A stretch of DNA of 48,007 nt from CALMFQ01 sp964495595 (GTDB lineage Bacteria > Pseudomonadota > Gammaproteobacteria > Burkholderiales > SCOH01), in assembly GCA_964495595.1 (NCBI GenBank), contig CAZBWH010000016.1:1-48007 (forward strand). The letters are read 5' to 3'. Below are positions 13,950 through 22,829 of this stretch, one piece after another. A model generated the notes under the pieces. It made no database searches, was not told where the DNA came from, and saw nothing but the letters and a program-made list of their open reading frames with translations. Made by a program: the position numbers and the translations under genes. Numbering within the stretch: position 1 is the stretch's first letter; every line of letters starts with the position of its first letter.

Positions 13950-15953
13950 ATGAATGTGTTTTATGAGGAAGACGGGGGATTCAAGGTCGGAGCGGTGATG
14001 TCGGCTACTGATGCGTCGCTGCAGGTCGAGGCTGCACACGGCAAGCGCTCCAAGATCAAGGCTGCGAATGTGCTGCTCAGGTTCGAGCGCCCTGCACTGG
14101 CTGATTTCCTCCCTGCGGCCGAGGCTGTGTCGCAGCAGATCGACACCCATTTCCTGTGGGAGTGCTGCGGTGAGGATGAGTTCGGGTTTGAGGCACTGGC
14201 GCAGGACTACTTCGGTCATCCGCCATCGCCGATCGAATCCGCCGGCGTCGCGCTTCGTCTGCATGGTGCCCCGATGTATTTCTATCGCAAAGGCAAAGGG
14301 CGCTATAAAGCCGCTCCTCCGGATACATTGAAGGCCGCACTGGCCGGTCTGGAGCGCAAGCGCTTGCAGGCCGAGCAGATTGCCCGCGATGCAGCGCAAC
14401 TGGCACGCTTTGAACTGCCTGAAGGCTTTTTGCCGCAGGTGATTACCCTGCTGCACCAACCCGACAAGAATACGCTTGAATTCAAGGCGATGGATCAGGC
14501 GTGCCAGCAAACCGGCTTGTCGCCGTTGCGTCTGTTCGAGCGTTGTGGCGCCTTACCGGATGCGCATGACTATCATTTCCAGATCTTTCTGCTGGAGCAT
14601 TTTCCCAAAGGCTGCGATTTCCCTCCCGTGGCCCTACCCGAGGAGCCAGAAGGACTGCCTTTGGCAGAGGTCGATGCGTTCAGCCTGGACGACAGCAGCA
14701 CCACCGAAATCGACGACGCCCTCAGTGTGGCACCGCTGGCTGAGGGGGGGTGGCGTGTCGGGGTGCACATTGCTGCGCCGGCGTTGAGCATCCAGCCGGG
14801 CGACGCGCTGGACAAGATCGTTTTGCAGCGATTGTCGACGGTGTATTTTCCCGGCAACAAAATCACCATGTTGCCTGAAGACGTAGTCAATCGGTTTACT
14901 CTGCAGGAGGGCCGGCACTGCCCGGCCGTGTCGATGTATATCGATCTCGATGCCGATCTGGCTGTCCGGTCGACATTCAGCCGCATTGAATCAGTGAGGA
15001 TTGCGGCCAATCTGCGCAACGACATTCTGGAACAGCATTTCAATGCCGACACTCTGGCCAGCGATGCCGACGGTGACTATCCGTTCAAGTCGGAGTTGCG
15101 CCTGTTGCATGACTTTGCCTGCAAGCTGGAAGTCGGGCGCGGCAAGGCTGATTCCGGCCGGCCAGCGCAGGTCGATTACGGTTTCATCGTCAATGATGGC
15201 CACGTCACCATTACCCGCCGAAAGCGGGGAGCGCCGATCGACAAGCTCGTTTCCGAATTGATGATTTTCGTCAATTGCGCTTGGGGTGGGCTGCTCGCCG
15301 AGCACGGGATTCCAGCGATCTATCGGGCGCAGTCGATGGGTCGGGTGCGTATGACGACAGCGCCAGCCCCTCATCAGGGACTGGGCGTGCCGCAATACGC
15401 TTGGTCAAGCTCTCCTTTGCGTCGCGCCGTCGATCTGATCAACCAGCGGCAACTGATCGCCGTGCTGGACGGCAAACCGGCACCCTACCCGAAAGGCAGC
15501 GGCGAGCTGTTTGCCGCCATGCGTGATTTCGACGCTACATACAACGCCTATCTCGAATTCCAGGGGCGGATGGAACGCTACTGGTGCCTGCGCTGGCTGG
15601 TCCAGGAGCAGATTCACGAAATGGAGGCGGTGGTGCTGCGTGACGGTGCCTCCGTGCGCTTTGACGGCATGCCGTTTTTCTGCCGACACGTCATCGGTTT
15701 ACCGGAGCTGGCGCCAGGCCGCCGGATTCGCCTGGTTCTGGGCGCAATCGATTTCCTCGGGCTGGAGATCGAAGCCCGTTTTGCTGCCGTGGTTGCCGAT
15801 GCATCAGAGTCGTTACCCGAACCGGAAGACGAGGATTATCAGGCCGATGTGCACGAGCCGGTGTCCGAGGACGAGTTCAGTGCGTCCGATCAGTCTGCAC
15901 CCGCAGAAGATCAGCAGCCTGTCGCTGCGCCCGCGGCATCGCAACCGGTGTGA
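13950..15953 (+). CDS. RNB-domain ribonuclease (RNase II/R family)
   Basis: A 667-residue 3'-5' exoribonuclease. The RNB catalytic block is FSLDDSSTTEIDDALSV, with the clustered aspartates that hold magnesium. Further RNB motifs are LPEDVVNRFTLQEGRHCPAV, ISTVYFPG-like LSTVYFPGNKITM, and MGRVRMTTAPAPH with SPLRRAVDLINQRQL. The N-terminal region is not a typical double cold-shock domain, and the C-terminal 40 residues are acidic and proline/glutamine-rich (SESLPEPEDEDYQADV), unlike canonical RNase II. ATG 13950 is preferred because MNVFYEEDGGFKVGAVMS begins the conserved domain. A perfect -10 hexamer TATAAT lies at 13905-13910 but no good -35 is seen. Confidence 0.92.
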   Translation: MNVFYEEDGGFKVGAVMSATDASLQVEAAHGKRSKIKAANVLLRFERPALADFLPAAEAVSQQIDTHFLWECCGEDEFGFEALAQDYFGHPPSPIESAGVALRLHGAPMYFYRKGKGRYKAAPPDTLKAALAGLERKRLQAEQIARDAAQLARFELPEGFLPQVITLLHQPDKNTLEFKAMDQACQQTGLSPLRLFERCGALPDAHDYHFQIFLLEHFPKGCDFPPVALPEEPEGLPLAEVDAFSLDDSSTTEIDDALSVAPLAEGGWRVGVHIAAPALSIQPGDALDKIVLQRLSTVYFPGNKITMLPEDVVNRFTLQEGRHCPAVSMYIDLDADLAVRSTFSRIESVRIAANLRNDILEQHFNADTLASDADGDYPFKSELRLLHDFACKLEVGRGKADSGRPAQVDYGFIVNDGHVTITRRKRGAPIDKLVSELMIFVNCAWGGLLAEHGIPAIYRAQSMGRVRMTTAPAPHQGLGVPQYAWSSSPLRRAVDLINQRQLIAVLDGKPAPYPKGSGELFAAMRDFDATYNAYLEFQGRMERYWCLRWLVQEQIHEMEAVVLRDGASVRFDGMPFFCRHVIGLPELAPGRRIRLVLGAIDFLGLEIEARFAAVVADASESLPEPEDEDYQADVHEPVSEDEFSASDQSAPAEDQQPVAAPAASQPV

Positions 15954-16018
15954 CAAGCCTTTGCCTTTTGCCTACAATGGACTGATCCCTAGGACAATGT
16001 CTTGCTGAGTGAGTCTAC

Positions 16019-16915
16019 GTGCTGAATTCGATGCGTCTGGCCATGGAAGGCCCCGATCATTCCAATGTGTATCTCAAGATCGCGCTTGGGGTATCGATCG
16101 CCGCCCACGTTGTGTTGTTGTCGGTCAAGTTTGTCTATCCAGAACTGAAAAAGCTGTCCAACAGCCTGCCGATCGACGTCATCCTGGTAAACAGCAAGAC
16201 TGCTGATCGGCCGCTTAATCCACAGGCACTGGCGCAGGCCAACCTGGATGGCGGCGGCAATACGGATCAGGATCGGCGCATCAAGACTGCACTGCCGATG
16301 CAGAAAAACGCCGACGTGGCGCAGGAGCAGGAACTGCAGGAGGCTACCCAGCGCCGTACCCAGCTGGAAGCTGAAGCCCAGAAGCTGATGTCTCAGCTAT
16401 CATCCAGGCAGAAGCTCACCGCAGCCGATCCAACCACCAAACCCGAACCGCAGCAGTCCACCGGGCAGGACGCACAGGATCTGGTGCAGAAGAGTCTGGC
16501 AATGGCCCGCCTGGAAGGGCAGATCAGCAAGGATTTTGATGCTTATCAGCAACGGCCGCGCAAGAAGTTCATTGGCGCGCGCACCGCTGAGGCGACCTAC
16601 GCCCGCTATATCGAAGACTGGCGCATCAAGGTGGAGCGGGTTGGCAGCAATCTGTACCCGGAAGAGGCGAAGCGCAACCGGATCTATGGCAGCCTGCAAA
16701 TGACCGTCGAGATCCGCGCCGATGGATCGATTGTCAATGTCGAGATCAATCGCTCGTCTGGCCACAAGATACTCGATGAGGCGGCCAAGCGGATCGTAAA
16801 TCAGGCGGCCCCTTATTCGGCCTTTCCGCCGGATGTTCGTAAAAGCTACGAAATTCTCAGCATTACCCGCACTTGGACCTTTACCACGTCTGATCGGCTG
16901 GAAAGCCGCGACTAA
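16019..16915 (+). CDS. TonB C-terminal domain protein (TonB/TolA-like energy transducer)
   Basis: A protein of up to 298 residues. One N-terminal membrane helix (YLKIALGVSIAAHVVLLSVK) anchors it in the inner membrane. A long charged and glutamine-rich periplasmic coiled segment (about 60-170) leads to a TonB-type C-terminal domain with YPEEAKRNRIYGSLQMTVEI and ADGSIVNVEINRSSGHKILD. Such proteins couple the proton-motive force to outer-membrane receptors or envelope integrity. No exbB/exbD genes are adjacent. The start is uncertain: GTG 16019, ATG 16031 or ATG 16043 all precede the helix. earP follows after 44 bp. Confidence 0.87.
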   Translation: MLNSMRLAMEGPDHSNVYLKIALGVSIAAHVVLLSVKFVYPELKKLSNSLPIDVILVNSKTADRPLNPQALAQANLDGGGNTDQDRRIKTALPMQKNADVAQEQELQEATQRRTQLEAEAQKLMSQLSSRQKLTAADPTTKPEPQQSTGQDAQDLVQKSLAMARLEGQISKDFDAYQQRPRKKFIGARTAEATYARYIEDWRIKVERVGSNLYPEEAKRNRIYGSLQMTVEIRADGSIVNVEINRSSGHKILDEAAKRIVNQAAPYSAFPPDVRKSYEILSITRTWTFTTSDRLESRD

Positions 16916-16959
16916 TCCTGCCAGGGAGGCGCCGCTCAGGCCCGCCGGCAGGCCAGATC

Positions 16960-18105
16960 ATGAAATCCCTTAGCTCCGCTGATATTTTCTGCCGCGTCGT
17001 CGACAATTTTGGTGACATCGGCGTCTGCTGGCGCCTCGCAAGGCAACTGCTTGTTGAGCATGGTTTGACCGTACGCTTGTGGGTCGACGATCTCGCCAGC
17101 TTCCGCTGGTTGTGTCCGGCGATCCGGCCGGATACAGATCGTCAGTCAATCGATGGAGTGGATGTTCGCTGGTGGCATGGTGGTGGCCAGCAAGAAGTAC
17201 CTCACGACCTGGTGATCGAGGCTTTTGCCTGCAATCTGCCATCAGACTTCATTGAGGCCATGGCTGCCCGGCGCCCCCAGCCGTGCTGGGTCAATCTGGA
17301 GTATCTGAGCGCCGAAGACTGGGTGCGGTCATGTCATGGCATGGTTTCGCTTCATCCGCAATTATCGTTGCGCAAATATTTCTTTTTTCCCGGTGTGCAG
17401 CCGGAAACAGGCGGTTTGTTGTGTGAACAGCCGTTGGCCAGGGATCGCCAGGCCATTCAGAACACGCCCGGATCGCGCCAGCGTTTCCTGCGCCAGCTGC
17501 AATTGCCGGATCTCACGACAGACGCGGCCTGGGTGTCATTGTTTGCCTATGAAAACCTGTCCGTTCCCAGTGTCTTGCTGGCGATGGCCAGCTCAACAAA
17601 GCCAGTGATATGCCTGGTGCCGGAAAGCCGGGTGCTGGCCAGTGTGGCTCAGTGGCTGGGCACGGAGTCCGTCCGGCCGGGGAGCACATGCCGTCGCGGT
17701 GCGCTCGTTCTGCATGTGCTGCCGTTTCTCAGTCAGCCACTGTATGACCAACTGCTATGGTTGTGCGATCTCAACTTTGTCCGGGGAGAGGATTCGCTGG
17801 CACGGGCGCTGTGGGCTGCCCGGCCATGTGTCTGGCAGATTTACCCACAGGAGGATTTGGCGCATTGGCCCAAGCTTGACGCTTTGTTTGCAGTATACGC
17901 CGATGGCATGTCGGCCGGGTTGCGTGCTGAAGTCCAGTCGCTGTGGCATGCCTGGAATCGGCAGCAGAGCGTGTCTGACCTGTGGCAGCGATTGGGCGAC
18001 CATTGGCCTGTATGGTCGGCGCATGCCGAAACCGTGACCAATCGTCTGGCCGGCTTGGGCGATCTGGCGAATAACTTGCTGCATTTTTGCCGGAAAACAG
18101 GCTAA
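16960..18105 (+). CDS. earP: EF-P arginine rhamnosyltransferase EarP
   Basis: A 381-residue inverting glycosyltransferase that adds rhamnose from dTDP-rhamnose to Arg32 of EF-P, activating EF-P for rescue of ribosomes stalled at polyproline. Family signatures are DIFCRVVDNFGDIGVCWRLA at the N-terminus (with the catalytic-region aspartates), LVIEAFACNLP, CWVNLEYLSAEDWV, FFFPGV, SLFAYEN and the late block FVRGEDSLARALWAARPCVW. The efp gene follows by about 100 bp and encodes Arg at position 32, confirming the pair. Length matches the family. Confidence 0.95.
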   Translation: MKSLSSADIFCRVVDNFGDIGVCWRLARQLLVEHGLTVRLWVDDLASFRWLCPAIRPDTDRQSIDGVDVRWWHGGGQQEVPHDLVIEAFACNLPSDFIEAMAARRPQPCWVNLEYLSAEDWVRSCHGMVSLHPQLSLRKYFFFPGVQPETGGLLCEQPLARDRQAIQNTPGSRQRFLRQLQLPDLTTDAAWVSLFAYENLSVPSVLLAMASSTKPVICLVPESRVLASVAQWLGTESVRPGSTCRRGALVLHVLPFLSQPLYDQLLWLCDLNFVRGEDSLARALWAARPCVWQIYPQEDLAHWPKLDALFAVYADGMSAGLRAEVQSLWHAWNRQQSVSDLWQRLGDHWPVWSAHAETVTNRLAGLGDLANNLLHFCRKTG

Positions 18106-18206
18106 AATAAGCGGTTTTTTACTGCAAGAGTCTGCTTGCGCCGGGGCGTTGTGCACTGTAGCTGTAGGTGGGCTGTTGGAAATTTTATTTTGGGTGGCAA
18201 ACAGAG

Positions 18207-18770
18207 ATGAAAACAGCACAGGAACTGCGCGCGGGTAACGTGGTCATGGTCGGCAATGATCCGATGGTGATTCAGAAAACCGAATACAACAAGTCCGGCC
18301 GTAATGCAGCCGTGGTCAAACTGAAACTGAAAAACCTGCTGACTGGCAGCGGTACCGAAAGCGTTTACAAGGCTGACGAAAAATTCGATGTTGTGGTTCT
18401 GGAAAAGAAAGAATGCACCTACACTTACTTCGCCGACCCGATGTACGTGTTCATGGATACCGAGTACAACCAGTATGAGGTAGAAGGCGAAAACATGGGT
18501 GACACGCTGAACTACCTCGTTGATGGCATGGAAGACGTCTGCGAAGTAACGTTCTATAACGGCAAGGCTATTTCGGTAGAGCTGCCGACCACTATCGTGC
18601 GCGAAGTGGAATACACCGAACCGGCGGTTCGGGGCGATACTTCTGGCAAGGTGATGAAGCCTGCCCGTCTGAAGGGTACTACGTTCGAATTGCCGGTAGC
18701 CGCGTTCGTTGAAATCGGTGACAAGATCGAAATCGATACCCGTACCAACGAGTTCAAAAAGCGCGCCTGA
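18207..18770 (+). CDS. efp: Translation elongation factor P (arginine-32 type)
   Basis: A 187-residue EF-P that binds between the P and E sites and promotes peptide-bond formation at proline stretches. It starts MKTAQELRAGNVVMVGNDP; the modification loop is YNKSGRNAAV with Arg32, the residue rhamnosylated by EarP, in place of the lysine used by EpmA. The OB domains (LPTTIVREVEYTEPAVRGDT and VEIGDKIEIDTRTNEF) are complete. ATG 18207 is chosen because it puts Arg at position 32. An intrinsic terminator follows at 18794. Confidence 0.97.
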   Translation: MKTAQELRAGNVVMVGNDPMVIQKTEYNKSGRNAAVVKLKLKNLLTGSGTESVYKADEKFDVVVLEKKECTYTYFADPMYVFMDTEYNQYEVEGENMGDTLNYLVDGMEDVCEVTFYNGKAISVELPTTIVREVEYTEPAVRGDTSGKVMKPARLKGTTFELPVAAFVEIGDKIEIDTRTNEFKKRA

Positions 18771-18793
18771 TTCCGCGAATGTGTTATCTGCCA

Positions 18794-18825
18794 CAAGGCC
18801 GCCCGCTGGGCGGCCTTGTTTTTTA
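18794..18825 (+). terminator. Rho-independent terminator after efp
   Basis: CAAGGCCGCCC (18794-18804) pairs perfectly with GGGCGGCCTTG (18808-18818), followed by seven T. It ends within the last codon of the convergent hslU gene and lacks a T-run on that strand, so it serves efp. Confidence 0.9.
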
Positions 18826-20151
18826 TAGTACGTAGCGTGCCAGATCTTCGTCTACTGCCAATGACCCTAAGCGTTCCCGCACATATGTGGCATCAATGAC
18901 AACCGTACCGGTCAGTTGGGCGCCAGCCTGGAAAGAGATGGTTTCCACCATTTTTTCCATAACCGTGTACAAGCGGCGGGCACCGATGTTTTCTGTCTTT
19001 TCGTTTACCTGACAAGCGATTTCCGCCAGAGTCCGGATACCGTCAGAGGTGAATTCCAGCGTTACGCCATCGGTCGCCAGCAGGGCCTGGTACTGTTTGG
19101 TCAGGCAGGCGTCTGTTCCGGTCAGGATTTGCTCGAAATCATCAACCGATAATGAGTCCAGCTCGACACGGATCGGCATTCGTCCCTGCAACTCGGGGAT
19201 CAGATCAGAGGGTTTGGATAGATGAAATGCGCCACTGGCAATGAACAAAATGTGGTCAGTCTTGATCATGCCATGCTTGGTCGAGATGGTTGTGCCCTCT
19301 ACCAGCGGCAACAAGTCGCGTTGAACGCCTTGTCGCGATACCTCTGCCCCTTGGCCCTCCGATCGGCTGGTGATTTTGTCTATCTCATCCAGAAAGACAA
19401 TTCCATTCTGCTCGACAGCTTGCAGGGCACGGGTTTTTACCTCTTCTTCATTGAGAAGTTTCAGCGCCTCTTCGTCAACCAGTAGCTTGAGCGCTTCTGC
19501 AATGCGCAAGCGGCGCTGTTTCTTGCGGGAATTGCCAAGGTTCTGGAACATGCCTTGTAGCTGCGATGTCAGTTCCTCCATGCCGGGCGGTGCGAGGATT
19601 TCCATTTGTGCCAGAGGTAGGGTTAGCTCGATGTCGACTTCTTTATCGTCGAGCTTGCCTTCTCGCAGCATCTTGCGGAATTTCTGCCGGGTTGAGTTGT
19701 CCTCGGCCGGTTCGTCGCCTGAGCCGAATGGGCGGGCGGGTGGCAAAAGCGCGTCCAGGATCCGGTCTTCTGCCATGTCTTCTGCCCGGTGGCGCACCTT
19801 GCATGCCTCGATTTCCCGCGTTTGCTTGATCGCGATTTCGGCCAGATCCCGAATGATCGAATCTACATCGCGTCCCACGTAACCGACTTCGGTGAACTTG
19901 GTGGCTTCTACCTTGATGAACGGCGCGTCTGCGAGCTTAGCTAGTCGGCGGGCAATTTCTGTCTTCCCGACGCCGGTCGGGCCGATCATCAAAATATTCT
20001 TTGGTGTGATTTCCTGTCGTAACGGATCTGCCACCTGCTGCCGGCGCCAGCGGTTACGCAATGCAATGGCAACGGCACGCTTGGCTGATTGTTGTCCGAC
20101 GATGAACTTGTCCAGTTCGTGGACGATTTCCTGGGGCGTCATGTGTGACAT
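18823..20151 (-). CDS. hslU: ATP-dependent protease ATPase subunit HslU
   Basis: A 442-residue AAA+ unfoldase that feeds substrates into the HslV peptidase. It starts MSHMTPQEIVHELDKFIVGQ. Walker A is GPTGVGKTEIARRL, GYVGRDVDSIIRDL is the pore-loop region with the GYVG motif, Walker B is VFLDEIDKI, and sensor 2 lies in TENIGARRLYTVMEK. The start at 20151 has AGGA nine bases upstream within the end of hslV; an in-frame ATG at 20160 overlaps the hslV stop and is the alternative. Together with hslV it forms the usual two-gene operon. Confidence 0.96.
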   Translation of the reverse strand: MSHMTPQEIVHELDKFIVGQQSAKRAVAIALRNRWRRQQVADPLRQEITPKNILMIGPTGVGKTEIARRLAKLADAPFIKVEATKFTEVGYVGRDVDSIIRDLAEIAIKQTREIEACKVRHRAEDMAEDRILDALLPPARPFGSGDEPAEDNSTRQKFRKMLREGKLDDKEVDIELTLPLAQMEILAPPGMEELTSQLQGMFQNLGNSRKKQRRLRIAEALKLLVDEEALKLLNEEEVKTRALQAVEQNGIVFLDEIDKITSRSEGQGAEVSRQGVQRDLLPLVEGTTISTKHGMIKTDHILFIASGAFHLSKPSDLIPELQGRMPIRVELDSLSVDDFEQILTGTDACLTKQYQALLATDGVTLEFTSDGIRTLAEIACQVNEKTENIGARRLYTVMEKMVETISFQAGAQLTGTVVIDATYVRERLGSLAVDEDLARYVL

Positions 20152-20156
20152 GGCGA

Positions 20157-20714
20157 TCATTCCTGTTTGTCTGTACCCCAGTTTAGGGATTCCAGTACAT
20201 GGTTGTGATTGGTGTAGATGCAAATATCGCCGGCAATTTCCAATGATTTCTTGACGATGGCAGCGGGCTGCAAATCGGTATTCTCAAACAGGGCGCGAGC
20301 TGCGGCCTGTGCAAACGATCCTCCGCTGCCAATGGCTGCAATACCCTGTTCCGGCTCCAGTACGTCGCCGTTGCCGGTAATGATCAGTGTCGCTTGCTCG
20401 TCGGCCACTATCAGCATGGCTTCCAGCCGTCGCAACATGCGATCTGTTCGCCAGTCTTTTGCCAGCTCAACCGCAGAGCGCAACAAATGCCCCTGATGTT
20501 TTTCCAGCTTTGCCTCGAATCGCTCGAAAAGGGTGAATGCGTCCGCCGTGCCACCGGCAAAGCCGGCCAGAACCCGCCCGTGATACAGGCGGCGAACCTT
20601 GCGGGCAGAGCTTTTGATAACCACGTTACCCAGTGTGACCTGGCCGTCGCCGCCTATGGTGACTGAGCCGGGCCGTCGCACCGATACAATCGTGGTTCCG
20701 TCGAATTGTTGCAT
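20157..20714 (-). CDS. hslV: ATP-dependent protease peptidase subunit HslV
   Basis: A 185-residue proteasome-like peptidase forming a dodecamer capped by HslU. The N-terminus MQQFDGTTIVSVRRPGSV shows the short propeptide; maturation exposes the catalytic threonine of TTIVSV (Thr7). Other conserved parts are AGFAGGTADAFTLFERFE and IAAIGSGGSFAQAAARAL. It precedes and is coupled to hslU on the minus strand. Confidence 0.96.
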   Translation of the reverse strand: MQQFDGTTIVSVRRPGSVTIGGDGQVTLGNVVIKSSARKVRRLYHGRVLAGFAGGTADAFTLFERFEAKLEKHQGHLLRSAVELAKDWRTDRMLRRLEAMLIVADEQATLIITGNGDVLEPEQGIAAIGSGGSFAQAAARALFENTDLQPAAIVKKSLEIAGDICIYTNHNHVLESLNWGTDKQE

Positions 20715-20831
20715 GTCTGATCTTTCTGAGGTTGCTCAAGGTGGTCTGCCCTCTTGGGAAGGGAAAGGCGCAATGAACCTCAGATGGGGGAGTTGCCGGC
20801 AAAATACAAGCCGACCGTACAGGCTTGCGGG

Positions 20832-22034
20832 CTACTTGCGCCGATGAATCGTGGCCAGATCGTTGATGCCCATGATTTTCAGCAGTGGAAAAACCAGGGC
20901 GTTCACGCCATCAATCGTCAGTGATTTGCCTAGCTGGGTCAATTCGACCAGCAGGTTGAGCAGATTGCCAGCGGATACGAAATCGATTCGGTCCAGCTGA
21001 AAGGAGTCAATACGAATGGACTGATGCTGTCTGGCGAATTCAGCCAGGCGCTGCAGCGGTTCATTTGTCTGATCGGAAATGGTGCCGCGCAGTAAAAATG
21101 TGTCAGCCGGGCTGGCTGCTTCGACTGCTGTGGCCGCCAGGGCATCATCGGTCTCGTCCTTGGCATCGGTACTACCTGGCCATGCGACAGGAGATTCCCA
21201 GGAAGGTGGAGAGACTTCGTAGGTCACCGCATAGTCAACGGCCAGATTTTCGAAGGGTTCCATCAGGCCAAGTGTCTGCTGGATCTCGATCAGCAGCAAC
21301 CACATCGGAATCTCACCGGGGGTTGGCCGCATGATCTCAATCTGACTTTGCAGCCAGCCGATCAGTTTGTCGCCGGCAACCAGTTGAACAGGCGTTTTGT
21401 GCTTGCGGCAACGTGCCAGTGTCTGCTGTAGCGCCAGGCAGCCATCTGCCGACAGCGATTCGAAGCGGGAAAAATCCAGCCGAACCTTCTCTCCTTTGGG
21501 GGCAGCGGCAGCAAACTCGGCCAGCTTGCTGCTGTCAGCACCGATTATGCCGACAAAGCTGAAATAATTGCCCCGGCTTGTGGCGGCCGCGGGCTGGGGT
21601 GAGGCTGCGGGATCTGAATCAATGCGCCATACCGGCGCGGTTCTTTCGAATTTGAGTACGAACTGCATGGCGAGTTCGTCAAACGCATTCCGGGCGCGCG
21701 TTTGCTGGTAAAGTTCAAACAGCATCAGCCAGGGTTCATCACTGGCCTGTGTCGGGTGGGTTGCAAGGTATTGCTGAAGTATGTCAATTGCGGGTGCGCT
21801 TTGTTCGTTGGCGAACAGCATGGCCACTTCTTCGACCACTGCGTCCATGCCGTCGCCGCTTTCGCTGACCTCGATGTTGGCTGGATCGAACGAGATCGTA
21901 TCGCCAAACACGGTGTCTGCCGTTGGAGGCGCGGGGTCAGGTGTCTGGGCGGTTTGGCTGGCCGGCAATTTGATTGCCGGCTGCTTGGGCCCGGAGTCTG
22001 TCTGATCTTTCTTTTTGAAAAAGGAGAAAACCAC
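20832..22034 (-). CDS. STAS-domain-like protein of unknown role
   Basis: A protein of about 400 residues starting at a GTG (VVFSFFKKKDQ). A low-complexity proline/glutamine stretch (20-60) is followed by a helical region (VEEVAMLFANEQSAPAIDI and LMLFELYQQTRARNAFDELA). There are two STAS/MlaB-like units: one around VRLDFSRFESLSADGCLALQ and a C-terminal one with IRIDSFQLDRIDFVSAGNLL. The second half of each resembles anti-sigma-antagonist folds without an obvious phosphorylatable serine context. The frame is open further upstream (to 22097), so the start is uncertain. It probably belongs to a betaproteobacterial family of conserved hypotheticals. The neighbours hslV and dksA give no functional clue. 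Confidence 0.65.
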   Translation of the reverse strand: MVFSFFKKKDQTDSGPKQPAIKLPASQTAQTPDPAPPTADTVFGDTISFDPANIEVSESGDGMDAVVEEVAMLFANEQSAPAIDILQQYLATHPTQASDEPWLMLFELYQQTRARNAFDELAMQFVLKFERTAPVWRIDSDPAASPQPAAATSRGNYFSFVGIIGADSSKLAEFAAAAPKGEKVRLDFSRFESLSADGCLALQQTLARCRKHKTPVQLVAGDKLIGWLQSQIEIMRPTPGEIPMWLLLIEIQQTLGLMEPFENLAVDYAVTYEVSPPSWESPVAWPGSTDAKDETDDALAATAVEAASPADTFLLRGTISDQTNEPLQRLAEFARQHQSIRIDSFQLDRIDFVSAGNLLNLLVELTQLGKSLTIDGVNALVFPLLKIMGINDLATIHRRK

Positions 22035-22218
22035 AACCAGTCCGATATAGTAAACGGTGCCTCTACACTCATGCAGCGAGGGCAGAAAGCGCTCCAATCA
22101 ATGATCGCATGCGATTGACATTGCGGGATGCCACATATTGAACGCTGCTTATCCAGATCGCCCACCAGTCAAATCGGTGGGATACATGCCTCGGGTCAGG
22201 CGTCTGCAATAAACTGGT

Positions 22219-22632
22219 TCAGTCGGCAAACTGCTTTTTCAGCCGCTCCCGGCGCTCTTGTGCTTCCAGGCTCAGCGTCGCGGTAGGACGGGCCATCAGT
22301 CGTTGCAGGCCGATGGGTTCGCCTGTGTCTTCGCAATACCCATACTCTCCGTGTTCGATCCGGGCAACAGCCTGGTCGATTTTTTGCAGCAGTTTGCGTT
22401 CCCGGTCACGGGTTCGCAACTCAAGGGCGTATTCTTCTTCGAGCGTAGCCCGGTCTGCCGGATCGGGTGTTGCTTCCTGTTCCTGCAGGTGCTGGCTGGT
22501 CGCCGTTGCGTTGGCAATCAGCTCCTGCTTCATGTGCAGCAGACGCTGTTTGAAAAATTCCAGATGTTCTGGCGTCATGTAGTCTTCGCCAGAGTCCTGA
22601 AGGATATCTTGTTCGGTCAGCACTTTTAGCAT
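22219..22632 (-). CDS. dksA: RNA polymerase-binding transcription factor DksA, zinc-finger-degenerate type
   Basis: A 137-residue protein that binds the RNA polymerase secondary channel and mediates ppGpp control. The coiled coil carries the DPAD tip (Asp57/Asp60), equivalent to the essential DxxD. The C-terminal finger has only one of four cysteines: Cys100 remains, while the positions at 103, 121 and 124 are Thr, Ser and Ala (YCEDTGEP...ATLSLEAQERRE). This resembles zinc-independent DksA proteins. It should still be functional because the tip and fold motifs are intact. Another methionine at residue 19 is possible as the start. Confidence 0.9.
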   Translation of the reverse strand: MLKVLTEQDILQDSGEDYMTPEHLEFFKQRLLHMKQELIANATATSQHLQEQEATPDPADRATLEEEYALELRTRDRERKLLQKIDQAVARIEHGEYGYCEDTGEPIGLQRLMARPTATLSLEAQERRERLKKQFAD

Positions 22633-22673
22633 GATCCTAAACTCTCAATGCATGTTCGGTTAGGTGAATTGTC

Positions 22674-22697
22674 TCCTCGGTTGCCTCAGGCAAGGAG
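22674..22697 (-). promoter_or_regulatory. Hairpin in the dksA leader region
   Basis: TTGCCT-C-AGGCAA is flanked by CTCC/GGAG, giving a stem-loop about 45-65 bp upstream of the dksA start. It could affect dksA translation or be part of an operator. No mechanism is visible. Confidence 0.3.
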
Positions 22698-22770
22698 GCG
22701 GGCGAGAGATTAGCGGAACAATCGAACAGTGTGCAATAAGTATATGACAGTTTGCCGGCAATGGCCGACC

Positions 22771-22814
22771 GCATCAAATGGATGCGGCAGGACATTCTCT
22801 AAAGCCTGCCGCAT
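22771..22814 (-). other. Competing hairpins downstream of the cytochrome c gene
   Basis: The block CGCATC-N5-GATGCGGCAGG-N13-CCTGCCGCAT allows two exclusive stems that share the middle arm: GATGCGG with the upstream CCGCATC, or ATGCGGCAGG (22782-22791) with CCTGCCGCAT (22805-22814). There is no T-run on the minus strand. It may stabilise or attenuate transcript between cycA-type and dksA genes. Confidence 0.4.
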
Positions 22815-22829
22815 TGCAGAACGGGCGTC

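Noticed and set aside
22161..22181. CCCACC/GGTGGG hairpin after dksA as a terminator
   Set aside because: Only 6 bp with no T-run on the minus strand; insufficient for an intrinsic terminator call.
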